NCBI GenBank assembly: GCA_019914945.1
Contig: CM034110.1
Coordinates: 6,713,808-6,777,807 of the forward strand
Length of the DNA: 64,000 bases
Source: Typha latifolia
Lineage: Eukaryota; Streptophyta; Magnoliopsida; Poales; Typhaceae
Reading direction: 5' to 3'
Part shown: piece after piece, positions 24,488 through 38,500 of the stretch
How the letters are laid out: the number at the start of each line of letters is the position of its first letter
How positions within the stretch are numbered: position 1 is the stretch's first letter
The notes under the pieces: model-generated
The model's input: only the letters and a program-made list of their open reading frames with translations
Database searches by the model: none
What the model was told of the DNA's origin: nothing
Program-made: the position numbers and the translations under genes

Positions 24488-24549
24488 CCACGTGGGCTGC
24501 CATCGTAACAACACACAGGCGTGCATTGTTAATGTGATTTAAGCACGTG
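24488..24549. promoter_or_regulatory. Two G-boxes upstream of the USP gene
   Basis: CCACGTGG at 24488-24495 and CACGTG at 24544-24549 lie about 140 and 195 bp upstream of the TATA box. CACGTG is the core bound by bZIP (ABF/GBF) and bHLH factors. Binding is inferred. Confidence 0.5.
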
Positions 24550-24559
24550 TATGAATTGC

Positions 24560-26140
24560 AGAATAAGGCAGAATCTTTTTACATTATTTTGAAAGTTTTT
24601 TTCTTATCTTTTAATTACATTTATATCGTAACCTAATACTACATTACAATAAGGTAGATTGTAAATATTATAAATAGTTTTAAGGGGAATCCAGGAGCGC
24701 AATATGATAAGAGGATGAAATGTAATTAAATCTATTTTTATTAATTCTAAATGGGCATAAATAATTCTTCTTAGATATAAGACCTCATTGGCAATATGCT
24801 TGCTTTCTTTTATATATATAATTGTACTTTATCTCTACTTAGTTTGGCTCATTTTAATCCAATGACTAATTTATTTCGCTGTAAAATTATTTTTGTATAA
24901 CAAAAATACCCGTGACTTAATATGTAGAGGCAAAATTATTATTTTATATTTGTTAAAAAATACTGATTAATAGTTGCACTTTAGCCTCGGCTATGGTAGG
25001 TAAGTAATTAAGTTGTTTGTACAATTGGGTCAAAAATGATAAGAGGGTGTTAAGCAAATTCCCCTGTTTTTTATATAATAAATTATTTAATATAACCAAA
25101 TCTCTATCATTAATATTTAATTCTCATTGATTCTTATCCTCTCATCTTCTATTTAAGTTGGATTGGTCAATCTAGCAAACTATATAAAATCCTAGCAAGC
25201 TTCTTATGAACACATGTATGATAGAAGACAATACTCACCCTTTTCTTTTTCAACACTAGGATTTTGACATTCCTTTATTCATCTCAGGATAGCAATTGCA
25301 CCTAGCTACTTGTTCATCTAAATTATTCTGCCAAACTGCACAATATGCAATGGTACCTAAGGAATCAAATTCTTCAGCTGAATTGATATAAAGAGGGACA
25401 AAAAATATTTTAGTCCTTGTTTCATGCCTTAATCATCCAATCTAACTTTACTTTATAGGGGTACTTCTCTCATTTTAATATTATTGCTATATATCTAGCT
25501 AGATTGTAGTTTTTCCTCTCTAACTATAACCCACCTTTCTCACCCCCTATATAAGGAGGTCAATTTGCCACTAGAATAAGATGCCAGAATCAACTTAGTT
25601 TCTGAAGGAAAAAAAAAAAAAAAACCTTTTTTTGTTTTCCAAGTTTGATTTGCCATGCTACTGGGGAAGTGCCAAATTGAGTGAACTTTGTATCTTATTC
25701 AATGTAACTTAGCTTCTTGGTCTTACTTGAAGTAAATTCTATAGTTGAGTTGATTAAGCTAGCTCAAAATAAGCTGAAATGGGTAGGAGAATTTAGCAGG
25801 GTAGAAGATCATCCAGTGGATAGGAGAATTATGAAATTAGCCATTGTAGAATGAATGCACAAATGATGATTATCCCACAAATTAGTGATACTTTTCTGCA
25901 TTAATACTAAAACAGTTGTGGAGTGGTGGTGGAATGCAAAAGAATTCCAAAAAGAATCCTTCTATGCAGACCCAAATCATAAAATATTGATCAATGGAAA
26001 CTATGTCAGGCTTAGATTATTTTCATGCCATGGCCATTGATTCCATATCCATCATAGTGATATTGAAGGCAATCATGCACAAATAGACTGCCAATACTTC
26101 ACTGATACATGATGCATGCATATATATATATATATCAGAC
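24560..26140. other. Intergenic spacer USP-HLS1-like
   Basis: About 1.6 kb of AT-rich DNA between the USP promoter and the 3' end of the HLS1-like gene, both on the minus strand. A poly-A run lies at 25609-25624 and an AT run near 26119-26134. I see no gene. Confidence 0.5.
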
Positions 26141-26158
26141 TATTAGTGCATTGCAACT

Positions 26159-27757
26159 CTAGAAATCTCTTGGATCAACAAAATTGTGCATTCTTGGCCT
26201 CATAGTATCTAAATCCTTATCATCCCTCATTGCTGCACCACCAACTCTCTTCATGAACCAAAGGTCTTTGATGCATGATGTTGATGGCATATGCGCGAAT
26301 AAAGGATCAGAATAGTTCACCTCACTAACAATTGCCTTGCAGTCCTTCACATCTCTAGCTGAACTGAAAGCAAAATACCATAAAGATTTCAGAAGATCAC
26401 TTAGTCTTTCCCCTTCTCCATGAATGCCATAGAGGAATAGAAATCCGAATGGCCTTCGAGGTAGTTGACAGGCCAAGGGAAGCCTTAAGCAAGGGAGCAC
26501 ATTGTGCCCTATTTGTTTCAGAGTTGCATAAAAGCATCTAACTGAAGGAGTACACCTTAGTTGCAGTTTGTAAGACTCATAAGTCTTCCACATGCTTACA
26601 ATTGCCCATGAACTTGGAGCACTGCTTAAGAACTCACCATCTTTGTTCCACTCTTCTTCCTTAAAGTATGACACCCAGGTTCCAAGGCTATGTTGTTCAT
26701 TGAGAATTGCATCTATATCAGCAGGAAAGAATTTCTCATCTCCAAGTCGATCCTTGTATATTAAGACAGCTTGATTTATGCTTAACTTTTCGATCTTCAC
26801 ACCGTTAGATATGGTCTTTTTAGCATGAGCATCAATAGGTTGTACCAAAATAGCTAAGGAGCTCAACTTCATGTAATGACATTTGAGGACGAAGAGATTT
26901 ATCGACGCAATGTTGTTCTCGTCTGTGGCTAATAGGATGTGTTGTGCTCCATTTTGTACAGCCCAAGCTTCGACAGATTCAGTGAGCTTCAATCCGATTC
27001 CGATCCTTCTATGCTTACAAAAAGTGGTAGAAGATATGATCATCAGATTAATTGTAATCTTGTGAACAGCTTGATTGGAATAATTTTGACATATGATTAA
27101 TACTTCACTAGTATATATCGCCTATTGCAGACTAGTGAAATGGTTGCATGAACAAGCATGCAGAAAAAGAGATCTACAGAGAGAACCTATGCTTGGAAGA
27201 GACTCTTAGGCCAAGGATGCAGCCTATCCACACATTCCCTGCCTCTAGACCAGTCCCCACACACTTCATGCAACCTCGGACGACACCGACAATTTCTCCA
27301 ACTCCCACCAGCTCAGCAACCTGAAATATTTACTATAACACTAGTTAGAATCAAGCTTCCAATATCACATAAATATCTTCTCCCTTCTGATATCAAAAAA
27401 TTTTATATAGATCAAGTAGTATATATATAGGCATAACGCGACAAAAGATGGAAAAGAGGAGTCTAAGATGAGAAGAAAAAGAAGACTCTCTTAGATCATT
27501 TACTATGGTGTTGTATAGTAGAACACAAGTAATTTGGAACAACTCATGGAAGTAACCCCACCTACCAACATAACATGGAGAGGATAAAGTCTAATCCTAC
27601 ATAAAGGGTCACCCATCATGTTTGTGATGATGGAAAAGCCTCCTCTAGACCCAATCTCACAGTTCCTCTCAAGCTTTTCAACCATCTCCAAGTCCCTACA
27701 TCCGTCGTATTCCCTTACAACGACTTTCTTTACCATTCTACCATGGTTGACATCCAT
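26159..27757 (-). CDS. HLS1: HOOKLESS1-like N-acetyltransferase (GNAT family)
   Basis: A 391-residue protein in three exons: 27757-27566, 27320-27187, 27008-26159, close to the roughly 400 residues usual for HLS1. Start 27757 is an ATG, whereas codons further 5' in that frame contain none. The GNAT fold occupies about residues 14-170, with the acetyl-CoA loop after strand 4, LGLRV...HRRIGIG (100-114). The end PRMHNFVDPRDF matches the conserved HLS1 C terminus (FVDPREF). Arabidopsis HLS1 controls apical-hook formation, linking ethylene, sugar and auxin responses through histone acetylation. It may be HLS1 itself or an HLS1-like paralogue; no substrate can be deduced. A TATATATA run about 75-85 bp upstream may be its TATA box. 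Confidence 0.9.
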
Positions 27758-27919
27758 TTCCTTGCTCACTAAGGGTAATAGGAGAGCTAGAAGAGATGAA
27801 TTGAAGTCCTCCTATCAAAGGATAGCTTGCACATATATATACACACACACACACACTAAGGACACTGGTCGTTTCGAAGAAACTATAACATCTAATTCAG
27901 CTACACTGGTTATTCATTA

Positions 27920-30340
27920 AAGAAAGCACTCGAGCAGTAACATATCATTACAATTCTCATTTAGTATCCTAGACACTTGTGATGCCAATTGAGGGCATCC
28001 TTTGTTTCTTTCCGAGGTTGGTCTGCAAGGGAATAATGCAATGCTGCGCATAAGGAGTACGCTAATCATCAGAAGTGTCGGATGTCTAATGCATCAACCA
28101 TTTTCATATAGGTATGTGTTATTAAACATATATATTGAACATTTTAACTGAAAGGAATTCAGATAAGTAGTGAACCTTTATTTCCAAATCAAAACTTCTA
28201 ATGCGAGGACCTATGCGTTGTGTTTTTTTTTCACTTTCTTCTCGTAAACCGATAGATGTTTACACTAGGAGATCCGGTGATCTTAAATACACATGAAATT
28301 TTGTGATCCAACTGTGTTTGATGATTAGTTTAGTAATCTTGACGATATAGGATCACCTATTCAATTTGAATTCATTGTTCAGATGCTTCTAACTTTCTGA
28401 CAGAACACTCTGTCTGCATTAGCAAAATTCTCTTATTATCCTTCTTACTCCCTTTTCTTCCACATTCTATTCATTTTTCTATCTGATATCTTTGCAAACA
28501 TCTTAATCTCCAATCTAATTCTTTTTGCTCATCAGGTGTGCTCATATTGCTATGCTTCTAGCTTTGTTTAGTAGACTAGTTTTTAGGTATCAATCCTTTT
28601 GTTGCTATGCTTGGAAAACAATCTACCTATTCTTTGTTCCTCAATGCGTCTCTTTTACTTTGCAATGAGAAATGAAAGCATTGACTAGAATCAAATAGAC
28701 CTTCCCATGCATGGAATAACAAAAGGAAAGAAGAGATACCAAACAAATGTAGGAAAATACCATAAACTTTTCAAGGGAGGCCATGGTATAGAATGCTGCA
28801 TAAGGTTTTAGAGCAAGAGAATATTAGTCATTGAGAGGCATCATGCACTAGAAGTTCTGAGAGCAGTCAATTCCATGGGAGCCACCAATGAAGCATGTAA
28901 AACTTTGTATCATTTAGGGTAGGATAGATGTCTTGTAGAGCATATGTCCACACTTCCTTGTCATTTTGTTAGCTAGAACACATGGAGCAACCCCTGTGAG
29001 TCTTGTGAATCTTTTTCCAGTGCAAACTCATCACTCTTTTTCCTCTGTGCAATGAGTGGTGATCAGATTGATTCTATATGTTGGTGGTACTTGCCTAAGA
29101 AAATAATTGGCCATTGCCTCTGTGGATCTTTCAACCTCTGTGAATCTTTCTTTCTCTCTCTCTCTCTCTCTCAAATTTATTATAAGTACTATATGTTTTG
29201 TTTTTATTTGAACCCTGCTTCAAAAACAATGTGAGATTTAATTTTTTTAGTGGACAATTACCGTATAGATATAAAATAACTTTAATACCCTTTGAAAAAA
29301 AAATTAAAAACCTTAGGCATGATTTCTTAAATCCTTGTCTATCATAATAAAAGTGTGCAACAATAAAAGAACAAAGAAGCAATCTGAAACACAAGCAATT
29401 TAATGTGGAAAAACTTTAAACTTAGGTAAATCACTACGGATTTTTGATATGCGAATGCTTGATATTTATTTTCGAGCAATCTAGGAATGAAAATCTTGGA
29501 AACTACTGATTATTTTGTACTTCTTCTAATGTCTTTGTGGACTATTTTTTAGCACTTCTCTGAGCTCTATTTGGAGGAGGTAGTTTTAATATAAGGTTAG
29601 GTGATCGATTATCTTTTGGAGGCAATTAAAAATTACCTTCCAGTTTTAGAAGAAATGTGCCGAATCGTTTAACATAACCCTACTTGGTTGATTGATTTTC
29701 TTCGAGTTTTTCAAATCAGTATTTATTTTTCTCATCAACTTCATATCCCTTACCACAAAAAATTATATATAGTTACACATTTGAAATATTAAAGAACAAT
29801 CTTACAAAACCTAAGTATTTTAAGGTTAAGATAAAAATTAAAAGGGAACTAGATTTTAAGGTCAAATAATTTTTTTAATCTTTTAGTGTTTATTTTCAGA
29901 GGTAACAAAATATATTTTATTTTGTCGGCTCCTGTTAGGTTACAATTGACTTGGATGTTTTTGAGATATTAACAATAAAATACAGGAGTTGAATGATAAA
30001 ATCTATATACTTAGATGTGAAATGACAAATAATAAATACTTATACGATAGACGATATTAAATTATTTTAATACTATCATATGAAATAGACGATGTTAAAT
30101 TACTTTTAAAAATAAAAAAATTGAAATACCTTTTATTTGATATTAAAATCTAGTTCTTCATTTAATTTTACATTAACCTAAGAAAAACTTATTTAAGAAT
30201 ATCACAGTCACTTTGCATTTGAAATTATTTTAACTTATTTACATAATAACTAACAATTAAAAAAATTAACCACAAATTGCTTTTGATAATAAAAGCAAAA
30301 GACATCATATTTCTTTATAAATTTTCTTAAAATGATATAT
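27920..30340. other. Intergenic spacer upstream of the HLS1-like gene
   Basis: About 2.4 kb, AT-rich, with a (TC)10 tract at 29153-29172. The stretch near 29390-29460, with AATTTAATGTGGAAAAAC followed by a GGTAAATCACTACGG-like motif, recalls the ends of plant copia LTRs, but no second end or coding domain is present. No gene recognised. Confidence 0.45.
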
Positions 30341-30350
30341 AGTTCTGTTG

Positions 30351-30424
30351 TGGTGCTGCCCAGGCTCGAACTGGGGACCTTTAGTGTGTAAGACTAACGT
30401 GATAACCGACTACACCACAGCACC
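30351..30424 (-). tRNA. trnV-UAC: tRNA-Val (anticodon UAC)
   Basis: A 74-nt cloverleaf with no intron. The acceptor arm GGTGCTG pairs perfectly with CAGCACC (discriminator A at 30351). The D arm contains GTGTAGTCGGTTATCAC, and the T arm CCCAG-TTCGAGC-CTGGG pairs fully. The anticodon loop CTTACAC gives anticodon TAC (30390-30388), reading GUA/GUG valine codons. The D-arm and T-loop text matches the nuclear plant tRNA-Val type, and a short run of T follows 30351 on the minus strand only weakly, so the pol III terminator is not obvious. The A and B boxes are intact. Confidence 0.93.
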
Positions 30425-30439
30425 GGGCATAGAACTAGA

Positions 30440-31220
30440 TTGGACGTCAACTTATTGAAAAGGGCTAGTTTAAAATTGATTTAATATAATATAAAAAATA
30501 ATAAATTTCAAAAATATTTTGATAAAATGACTAAATTTTTTTTTTTATGATAAACAAGCGAGGGAAAAGGAGTAAAAAGATATCGTCTCAAAAGCAAAAT
30601 AGTAATTTAAAATTTATTGATAAATATAAATATTAAATAAAATAGGAGAAAAGAGAGAAATATGTATTACTAAACTAATTTTAACATAAACTATTATTTG
30701 GATGCTAAATTAGTAAACTTATGCTTCCCATATATCCAAGCAGATCTATTTCTCCAAGTAATTTAAAAACACACCTGTTTTCGTGCACCCGTTTGAGAAG
30801 TGCCCGACTAAACTGGTTAGGACTGCAGGTATCTATGATCCAAAAAAATAGACTATAACTCAATCAAATCAACTGTCATAAAGGTGCCTAATACTTCTTT
30901 TAATTATGAACGGTTCAACAAGATGAAGTTGCATTTTGGGTTTAGAAATGCAGCCCTGATTCGGAAAGCTAGGGACACAAATTTCAAGCCAGAACCAGAA
31001 AAGGGAAAAAAAAAAGTTGAACCTGAAAGTGTACTAGATTCTTGTTACAAGCTTGCAATTTTTCAGTTTAAATGGAGACAAAACTCGGGGCAACAGCTGA
31101 AATCATCTTTCTTGCAGTCATCTCATTTGAGAAACTCAAAATGAAGATATAGTGATATGCTGCCTACTTCACAATGAGAATTTTCTAAGTGATCGAAGAA
31201 CAGAGGCAAAGGTCGCAGCA
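30440..31220. other. Spacer tRNA-Val to HYPK 3' end
   Basis: AT-rich. An open frame at 30884-31144 has no recognisable similarity and probably lies in or next to the HYPK 3' flank. Confidence 0.4.
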
Positions 31221-31229
31221 GAGAAGCTT

Positions 31230-34200
31230 CTAACGAAGTAAGGAGCGAATAGCAGCTACAGCATCGCCTTTATGCTCCCGCAATGTTCTTTCGGCTACCT
31301 TCTTGTCCAGCTGCATAGAGAAGGCATTGTTATTTGCAGTCTGGTGCTTAAATTAACACAAGACTGAGAGAAGATTCTGACCTCCAGTTCGTTTGCAATT
31401 ATATCTACGTCAGTAGAATTGATCTTAACGGCAGCCAGTTCTTTCTCCCTGAGGTAAAATCATACAAATCAATAGTTAGATATCCATCTTTGGAAATGAA
31501 ACCATATAGTACAGAAAGGTTTTGAAACCCTGCTAAGCTAACAACATTAAGATGTATGAATTTAATCCTTCAACTTCAAATGCTACGAACTCTAATACCC
31601 TGGTTTTTCTCTCACTTATCCAAACCAATGGGAGCCAAAAATTGGATAGCTATAGGATAAAGTTGGGTCCTTCAAAACAGTAAAAGGGTAAATACTGCCC
31701 TAAAATGTGAGACTATCTTAATCTCTCAAATTGTCTCTCATGAAGTAGTACTGTAGTAGTGGATAAGACGGTCAAAAGGTAATGAGCGGGAGTTTAGTGA
31801 ATACAATTAAAATACCCTTGTTTTTTTTTGGAAGATCTTACAATGTGCAAGACAATTGAAAATAATATGTTCATTAGGAAAAGAAAATCGAGTTCTAAAA
31901 GAAACAACTCAAAAAATAAGAAAGAAACGGATCAGAAAGCAAAAGACAACCTTTCAGAAACAGATGAATGCCATTCATATATGTCGAAAGCAAATTGAGA
32001 GCTAACATAGGAAGTGAATTATCATGATCGTGATTGTCTTGTTAAGTTCTTGACTATATCACCAGTTGTATAAATGAAACATTAATGTCGATAAGAACTT
32101 CCAAGTATAATAATAAAATCATGAACATGGAACTGATTCAATCAAACTAACAAACAGCACATAGGTTTGGCGAACACTAAAATCATAAGATATGAATGCT
32201 ATTACTGCAAGCTACAGTGTGCTAGGGTAAGTTCTTCCAGATCTTCTGACTAGTGTATTTCAAACTGGAAGCAACATTAGAGTGGGTTCCTAAAGAGGAT
32301 AGTGAGGACAAAGAGGAGGAAGAGATAGAGCATTTAGAAGTCTAGCCATTCAAAACAAACAACTTTTTATGATAGGCTTTCTTACAAGTACATCACAGAT
32401 TACATATCTTTGCTATATGCAAACAAGCAATAGATCACATGGGTGAGCTTTAACTAATCCAGAAGTATCACAGTTTATATATAACCAAAAGAAATAAAAG
32501 ACTCCTGCTAATTGCACACAAAGAGATGTCCATAAATAGATTAGCAAACTTGATACATATACTCTTCATAGGTTATGGAACAAGTAAATCTGGCCAGATA
32601 ACCATTAAAAGTTCACAACAACTATGTGATCAGGAGTCAGTGGCATAAAGATGAGTATAGATGGGCATGATTATTAAGGGATTCTTGAAATACAAAAGAC
32701 CTTTACAGCGCATTTTTTTGACTGAACATAGTTCAGCACATGACATACTCCTAATATCAGCATAAATAAAGAAATGAGCTACTACAGCCATCAACTTCTC
32801 TGGTTAGTTGAACACATGAAAGGTGGATGCACATAAAGTTCAAATTAACTTAAGGAAAAAAGAGAAGTATTGTAACACTATAGATGGAGTTGATGACATG
32901 GCAAGTATTAAAATGTACTACAAAATACAAATGATCAAAATACCTATATCATAAGTTGAGAATTAACTAGTAAACCACGGACGCATAAGAGGACTCATAA
33001 GACTTAAGACAATGTACACATTGTCCGCAAAAAAGAATTCTAAGCAACTGGGACAAAAACAGCATGTAGATTCCAAGATGTAAAGAATGCAAGTGGAATT
33101 TTAAATATCTCTCAAATCAGTTTAGTAGTTACATAGGGCAAAGAAAATTTACTTACTCTAAGAGCAAATGTTTCTCTAAATGAACTGTGAAGTATGAAAC
33201 GGATATTGAAGAGAAACAAAAGAATGTAATATCAGCCAAGCTTATCCAATTAATCCATGCTGCATGAAACAGCTCGGACAGAAGATCTATGGTAGGTAAT
33301 ACTGGATTCCATAAAAGTCACTATAGGATTTAATATTGGATAACTCACCGCATTTTCATGGCTTGCCAATCGGCTTCTTTGGATGAAGCTAGAGCTGCCA
33401 TAGCCTAGAGAAAATAACACAACAATAAGAGCAAAGATTGAAAACCAAAGAAATAATACTAAATACATTCAAATGATTCAAGAGAGATGGAGAAAAGAAA
33501 TTAATCTTAAAGATTAAAGTTCCATGATCTTTTTACTTTGATTAACAAGAAAGAAACGCTATATATGTAAAGAAAGAAAACAAATCGAAACAACTGATAA
33601 TTTGTTCATTTGTAAGAAGAGACAGCTATATCACATTAAATCAACTAGTTAAATTGCTGTTTAAGCGCACAACACAAACAATTCAAAAACCATTTTAGAA
33701 GAGCTAGAAGAGCAATTCTACAATTAGATCCGATATAAGGGTAGAATTCCAGCTCCGTCATTGATTGAACACTACATCAACCAGGTTGGTCAAGATGTCA
33801 CAGCTTCCGTCGATGTATATTCAACCAAAGATGAAGGAGAAGTTTGATGTCCTCACAATAGCATTTTCCTAGCTAGAAGACTTTGACCCATGAACTCTTC
33901 TGTTCTTGCTTTCGGCCCACTAAATAAGGTACCATTTCATAGGAGTATAATTTTCTCGTCGAGAAACTGAACAAGGATTATTACAAGAGAGAAAATAATC
34001 AACAAAAAAGTTCCTTTTCTTTTCGTTTCTAACTTTTATAACTAAACAATCTACATGAATCCAGACAAGAAAAGCTAAAGATCGATTTTTTTTTTCAATT
34101 TTTTTTTCCCTTTCCTCCCATGCCTAATTAGATTAAAGATTGCTCTATTTATGACCAACCAACAATCGAGATGGGCCTTCACTATATCCTTCATTCCTAT

Positions 34201-34386
34201 GAGATTGAGCAAGAAAGGATGAAAATTTCTTATAAAAGAAAAAAAAATAGAGACCTCTTGGACTCTGGTGGAGTCGAGCTGGCGGTCTTCGACGTGGTCG
34301 GTGAGCTTATCGAGGGCTTTGCTCTGCTGCTGCAAGTCCTTCGAGTCCACCACCCTCTCCACCGCTCCCTCCTCTCCTCCTTCCAT
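31230..34386 (-). CDS. HYPK: HYPK-like protein (huntingtin-interacting protein K homologue, NatA regulator)
   Basis: A 111-residue protein in four exons: 34386-34255, 33404-33349, 31448-31382, 31310-31230, the length usual for plant HYPK. The N-terminal half carries the conserved SKDLQQQSKALDKLTD segment; the C-terminal half (about 65-111) is the UBA-like domain with KEADWQAMKMREKELAAV and ending AAIRSLLR. HYPK binds the ribosome-associated NAA10-NAA15 complex and promotes N-terminal acetylation, protecting proteins from degradation. Intron 2 is 1900 bp for a 111-codon gene. A TGGGCT motif lies about 140 bp upstream (34523-34528). The protein family is clear. Confidence 0.93.
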
Positions 34387-34399
34387 CTCTCGATCTCAC

Positions 34400-34673
34400 T
34401 TCTCTTCTCTCTTCTTCGCGTCTCTCTCTTCCTCGCGCCGCTCTCTGGCTAAACCCCAATTAGTTGCCGATTTCCTCGACCAGGGGATTCCAATGGGTCG
34501 GATTTTATGCATCATTTCCTTATGGGCTCGGAAGCCCGAATGGGTTATGCTGCCGGACCCAAGCCCCATAAGGATCCGAAATTAGGAAAAGCAAATTTAA
34601 CCTGAACCCGTTTCGCAATCCGGATCATCCGACCCGTTACCCAACCTGTTTGGTGTATGAGTTGGATGTTGGG

Positions 34674-34713
<40 letters not shown>

Positions 34714-35560
34714 AAATGCATTAAAGAAACAGGGGATAGAAAAACACACATGCATACTCAAAAAGAAAAAGAAAAGAAAAAGAAAAAGAAAATTACATCC
34801 CCAACTTAACAACGAGGAGTATTTGAAAAAGATGAAGTGTTTTATTTCTTTTATGAACTTAAAAAATACTATATATGTTTTGCTTTTATTATCATTCATA
34901 TCTTAGTGATATTTATCACTCGGCCAATTCATATTACTTTAACCTCCTGCAGTTAATTTTAATTATAGATGTAAAATGACTTTAATACTTTTAAATACTT
35001 TCTTTTGGTTAAGATAAAATAAACGAAGAAATAGAATCTTTAAAAAATAATCAAATATTCTCTATTCCATTAGCTACTAATGGGTTAAACTTTAACTCAG
35101 GGTATTTTTAATGTTTTGAAAGTACAATGTAGGGGCCAAATGATAATAAAGCAAAAAATATAAATGATCATCTTTTCAGAGTGGATTCAAAAGAAAAACA
35201 TTCACTTCAAATGCCAATTTAAGCTAATTTACATATAAATTCTAGGTGCCACATTGATTGCCCATAACATACTATCCCAGTATTAAGGTTAGAATGCTCT
35301 AGCCGAATCAAGCATGTCTGACACTATAATTCATTTAAGCCATAATTCGATTTCACAATGGCGAGCCGAATCAAAATCTATCAAATTAGTAATCAAATGG
35401 AGATCGACAACATAAATGATACTTTCTTAAACGGAGAAAAGATGAGTCAAATACAGCTGATAAACATATTTGACATATCTTAGGCAGAAATGAGTATGTA
35501 AATGAACATGCAAAAGTAACCAGATAAGGCTGCAATATGGAAGCATTTAGTTTTAGTATA
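34400..35560. other. Intergenic spacer HYPK to LdpA-like 3' end
   Basis: Contains the HYPK promoter at its left end, a (TA)15 microsatellite at 34679-34708 and an A/G-rich patch at 34759-34792. No coding potential seen. Confidence 0.5.
34679..34708. repeat. (TA)15 microsatellite
   Basis: A perfect TA run upstream of HYPK. Confidence 0.9.
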
Positions 35561-35573
35561 ATATCAGATACAT

Positions 35574-38500
35574 CTAAGTAGATGCCTCTTTGAAGTAGAA
35601 CTCATCGTAGCATTTGACAGGTCCTAACAACGATAAGGCTTCCCTCAGCGCCTCCAGAAGATACTCGGGATGATCCTCTACCCGTGCATGGCCGTGGTTG
35701 GTCGGCATTTTGCGTAGAACTCGACCGACAATCTGTAGCAAAAATGCTGGGTTAGAAATGCTATTTGTTCAGTATCCTAAAACAATGGATTGGACCATAT
35801 GGATTCACTTCATCATTTTACAAGCTTCAAGACTTCGAAACACAACCTTACAGGGCATGCTTAATGTAGATCCACAAGTTTCTTTCAATAATGAACAAAA
35901 AGACTGAATTCCAATATAAGCAGATTACTATTCTCTCAATACTGAATTTCAATGTTCCAGTCCTATGACAGCTTACATGAAACACTCCACATAGTAGTGA
36001 ATATGAGCTGAAACACATAACTAAGCACCAAACGAACATAAAAAATATTGCAAAGTTAGCGAAACTTCAAAAACAGTCAAAAGACGTACCAAAGAGGATC
36101 TTTGGCCTTTGGGAAAAACATAATTTTTCATGCATAGACCTAGCACCCCAAGTGAGTAAAAATTAATATATGAACAATGGCCCAACCTTAAATAACCGAA
36201 TCCCTTGTCCCGGGCTAAAATTATGCAACTTTTTTTATCCAAACATTTAGAAATGTTTAAAAACCTGATATCAATAAATAAAAGTGAGCCAGGAAGAGGA
36301 TGATCAAGAAAGATGTTTGATCTTCAAACTCAAGTAGAAAACAAATTTCTAAATAAACATGTTTCACTTTATGTTTGTGGTAGTTGAGAATAGAACCTTC
36401 CGAGCATAACCACCATAAGCTATTCCTCCAATAAACGCTTGCTTAGTACCAGCTAATTTTGCTTCACCAGGTCTCCCTAAAGATCGAAATTAACAAAATA
36501 GGAATTTATCAATTTAACATAGCTTCAAAATAAGGCTAAAAGCCTGAAACAGCACAACAGCAGCATAGCTCTCTAATATTCGATACGACTTCTAATTTGC
36601 CATACAAAACTGGAAACTATCTGATATTATACAATTTCATCCATGCCACTTCATCTGACAAAGAAGAAACAAAATTACCAGGAAAGTTTGCTTCTTGGAA
36701 AAGGCCTGCTCCTTTCAAGTAATCTATTGTGTGAGAATTGGTGCCACCAGCCACCTGATAAAATCCTTCAAGGACCAAATTTAGTACAAATAATGATGTC
36801 AGTCACACAGCATGTCACAATCAGAATAGCAAAAATCTTATATAGTAACATCTAATACGTAATGAGATATATATCTACCATGAGGCTTATCCAGTCTTGC
36901 AGCCAGACTAACTGCAAAAGCAATTGCTTCTCTAGTTGCACCTCGACCGATGTCACCACTCATGGGCCGGCCATCCAACTGCTTTGACATAAGCAAAAAA
37001 TCAGAACTTAATCCAAAACAGCAGTATTCTTACTATAGGTTACATGTCGAAACCACAAGTGTAGTAAAAGTAAAAGTTAAACATGAACTAGTGGACCAGC
37101 AAATTTGAAGGGCACATGCTTACACATAAACACACTTTACTATTTTTGTGCATATCTTATGTCTAGAAGACTAGAACAAAATGCCATTTCTGTTGCATTT
37201 AATAGGATCAACAAGTTCATGCACTAGCATAAGGACAGAAGATGGAACAGCACAGATAAATCACTCATGTCTTTATGAGTTCTAGTTTATTTGGCAAATA
37301 AGAATCAAGAATCATATCCCAAGAGAGAATTTGAAGACCTTGGAGTTTAAGCATATAGAATCATGAAGTCATCCAGTTTGTGTATTAAAACAGGAATAGG
37401 CATCATGAGTAGTGAACATCCACAACTATATCATTATAGCACTCCTGTAGAACCAACCTGCCATAGATTGTAGCACTGAGGATGAGACTTCATTATTGAG
37501 AATATTGTATTCATCACAGAAACTGTCGATTGACCAACATCAGGCAAACTAACCTGAAAAAATAAAACCGTGCAAGATAAACCATGTAAATGTGTTGCTA
37601 TATCATAGAAGTAAATGAAAATGAAAATGAAAATCTCCGGTAATGTAGATATTAACATAGTGCAATCCCAGTCCTAAACATGCAGTCTTATCTTTTTGTT
37701 TTAATGTATGCCATCCTAAATGTGCCTTGAGGGTTTACTTGAGACTGGTTCTCTTATGTGAGATCCTAAAACCTTATATAAGCTTGATGTAGGGTGGCAG
37801 TCGATACTTACCACAACATCTGTGAAACCACAAGTAACAAGAGTACTCTGATAATGCATCTAGCTGGGATGTTGGTTCAGGGAGGACAACGTGAAGAAAA
37901 GCATGAAGTACCGTTTGGTGAATATCAAAGTCATGAAGATCTACATGGATGGCGGTTCACAAGTACGATAATAGGAAAATGTACATAATGATAAGAGGAT
38001 GCTTGGAGAAGGTTTTAACTTTTAACAGGAGGTTTGCCAAGGAAGAAGCCAGATCTTTGGATGTAAAGACTCAGTATGTAGTAATTGTCGGTCTTTTGAA
38101 TCAGAAATGAATTAGTTTGGATGCTAGTTCTTTTTTAAGGGATTTAGCTTCACTCCAAGCAGGCTCTGTTTGACGATTTAAGCTTAACATTAAGAGAACT
38201 CAAGTCATGGAGCTTGAATTTACTTACAGTGATGTATATCAGATAAATGCCGGTTATTGAGGAGAGAGAATGATGACTAAAGTAGGTTGCTAATGTTGGT
38301 GAAGAAGATGATGAAGTGGATGAGGCCTGTTATATTGAAGCTAATGATGAAGTACATGGAGAGGTGAAAAAAGAGTTTGTTCCAAATAAGACTGGGTCTG
38401 GAAGTTGCTGATGTGGAACAAATAGATGATATTATGAATGATGGCCATCAAGAAGTTCCTTCCTTCCCCCACTTTCTGGCATCAAACACACCCCTAAACA

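Noticed and set aside
26119..26134. Dinucleotide AT runs in the spacers considered as CRISPR-like or origin-like arrays
   Set aside because: They are simple microsatellites; there are no spaced unique segments, and the window is plant nuclear DNA.
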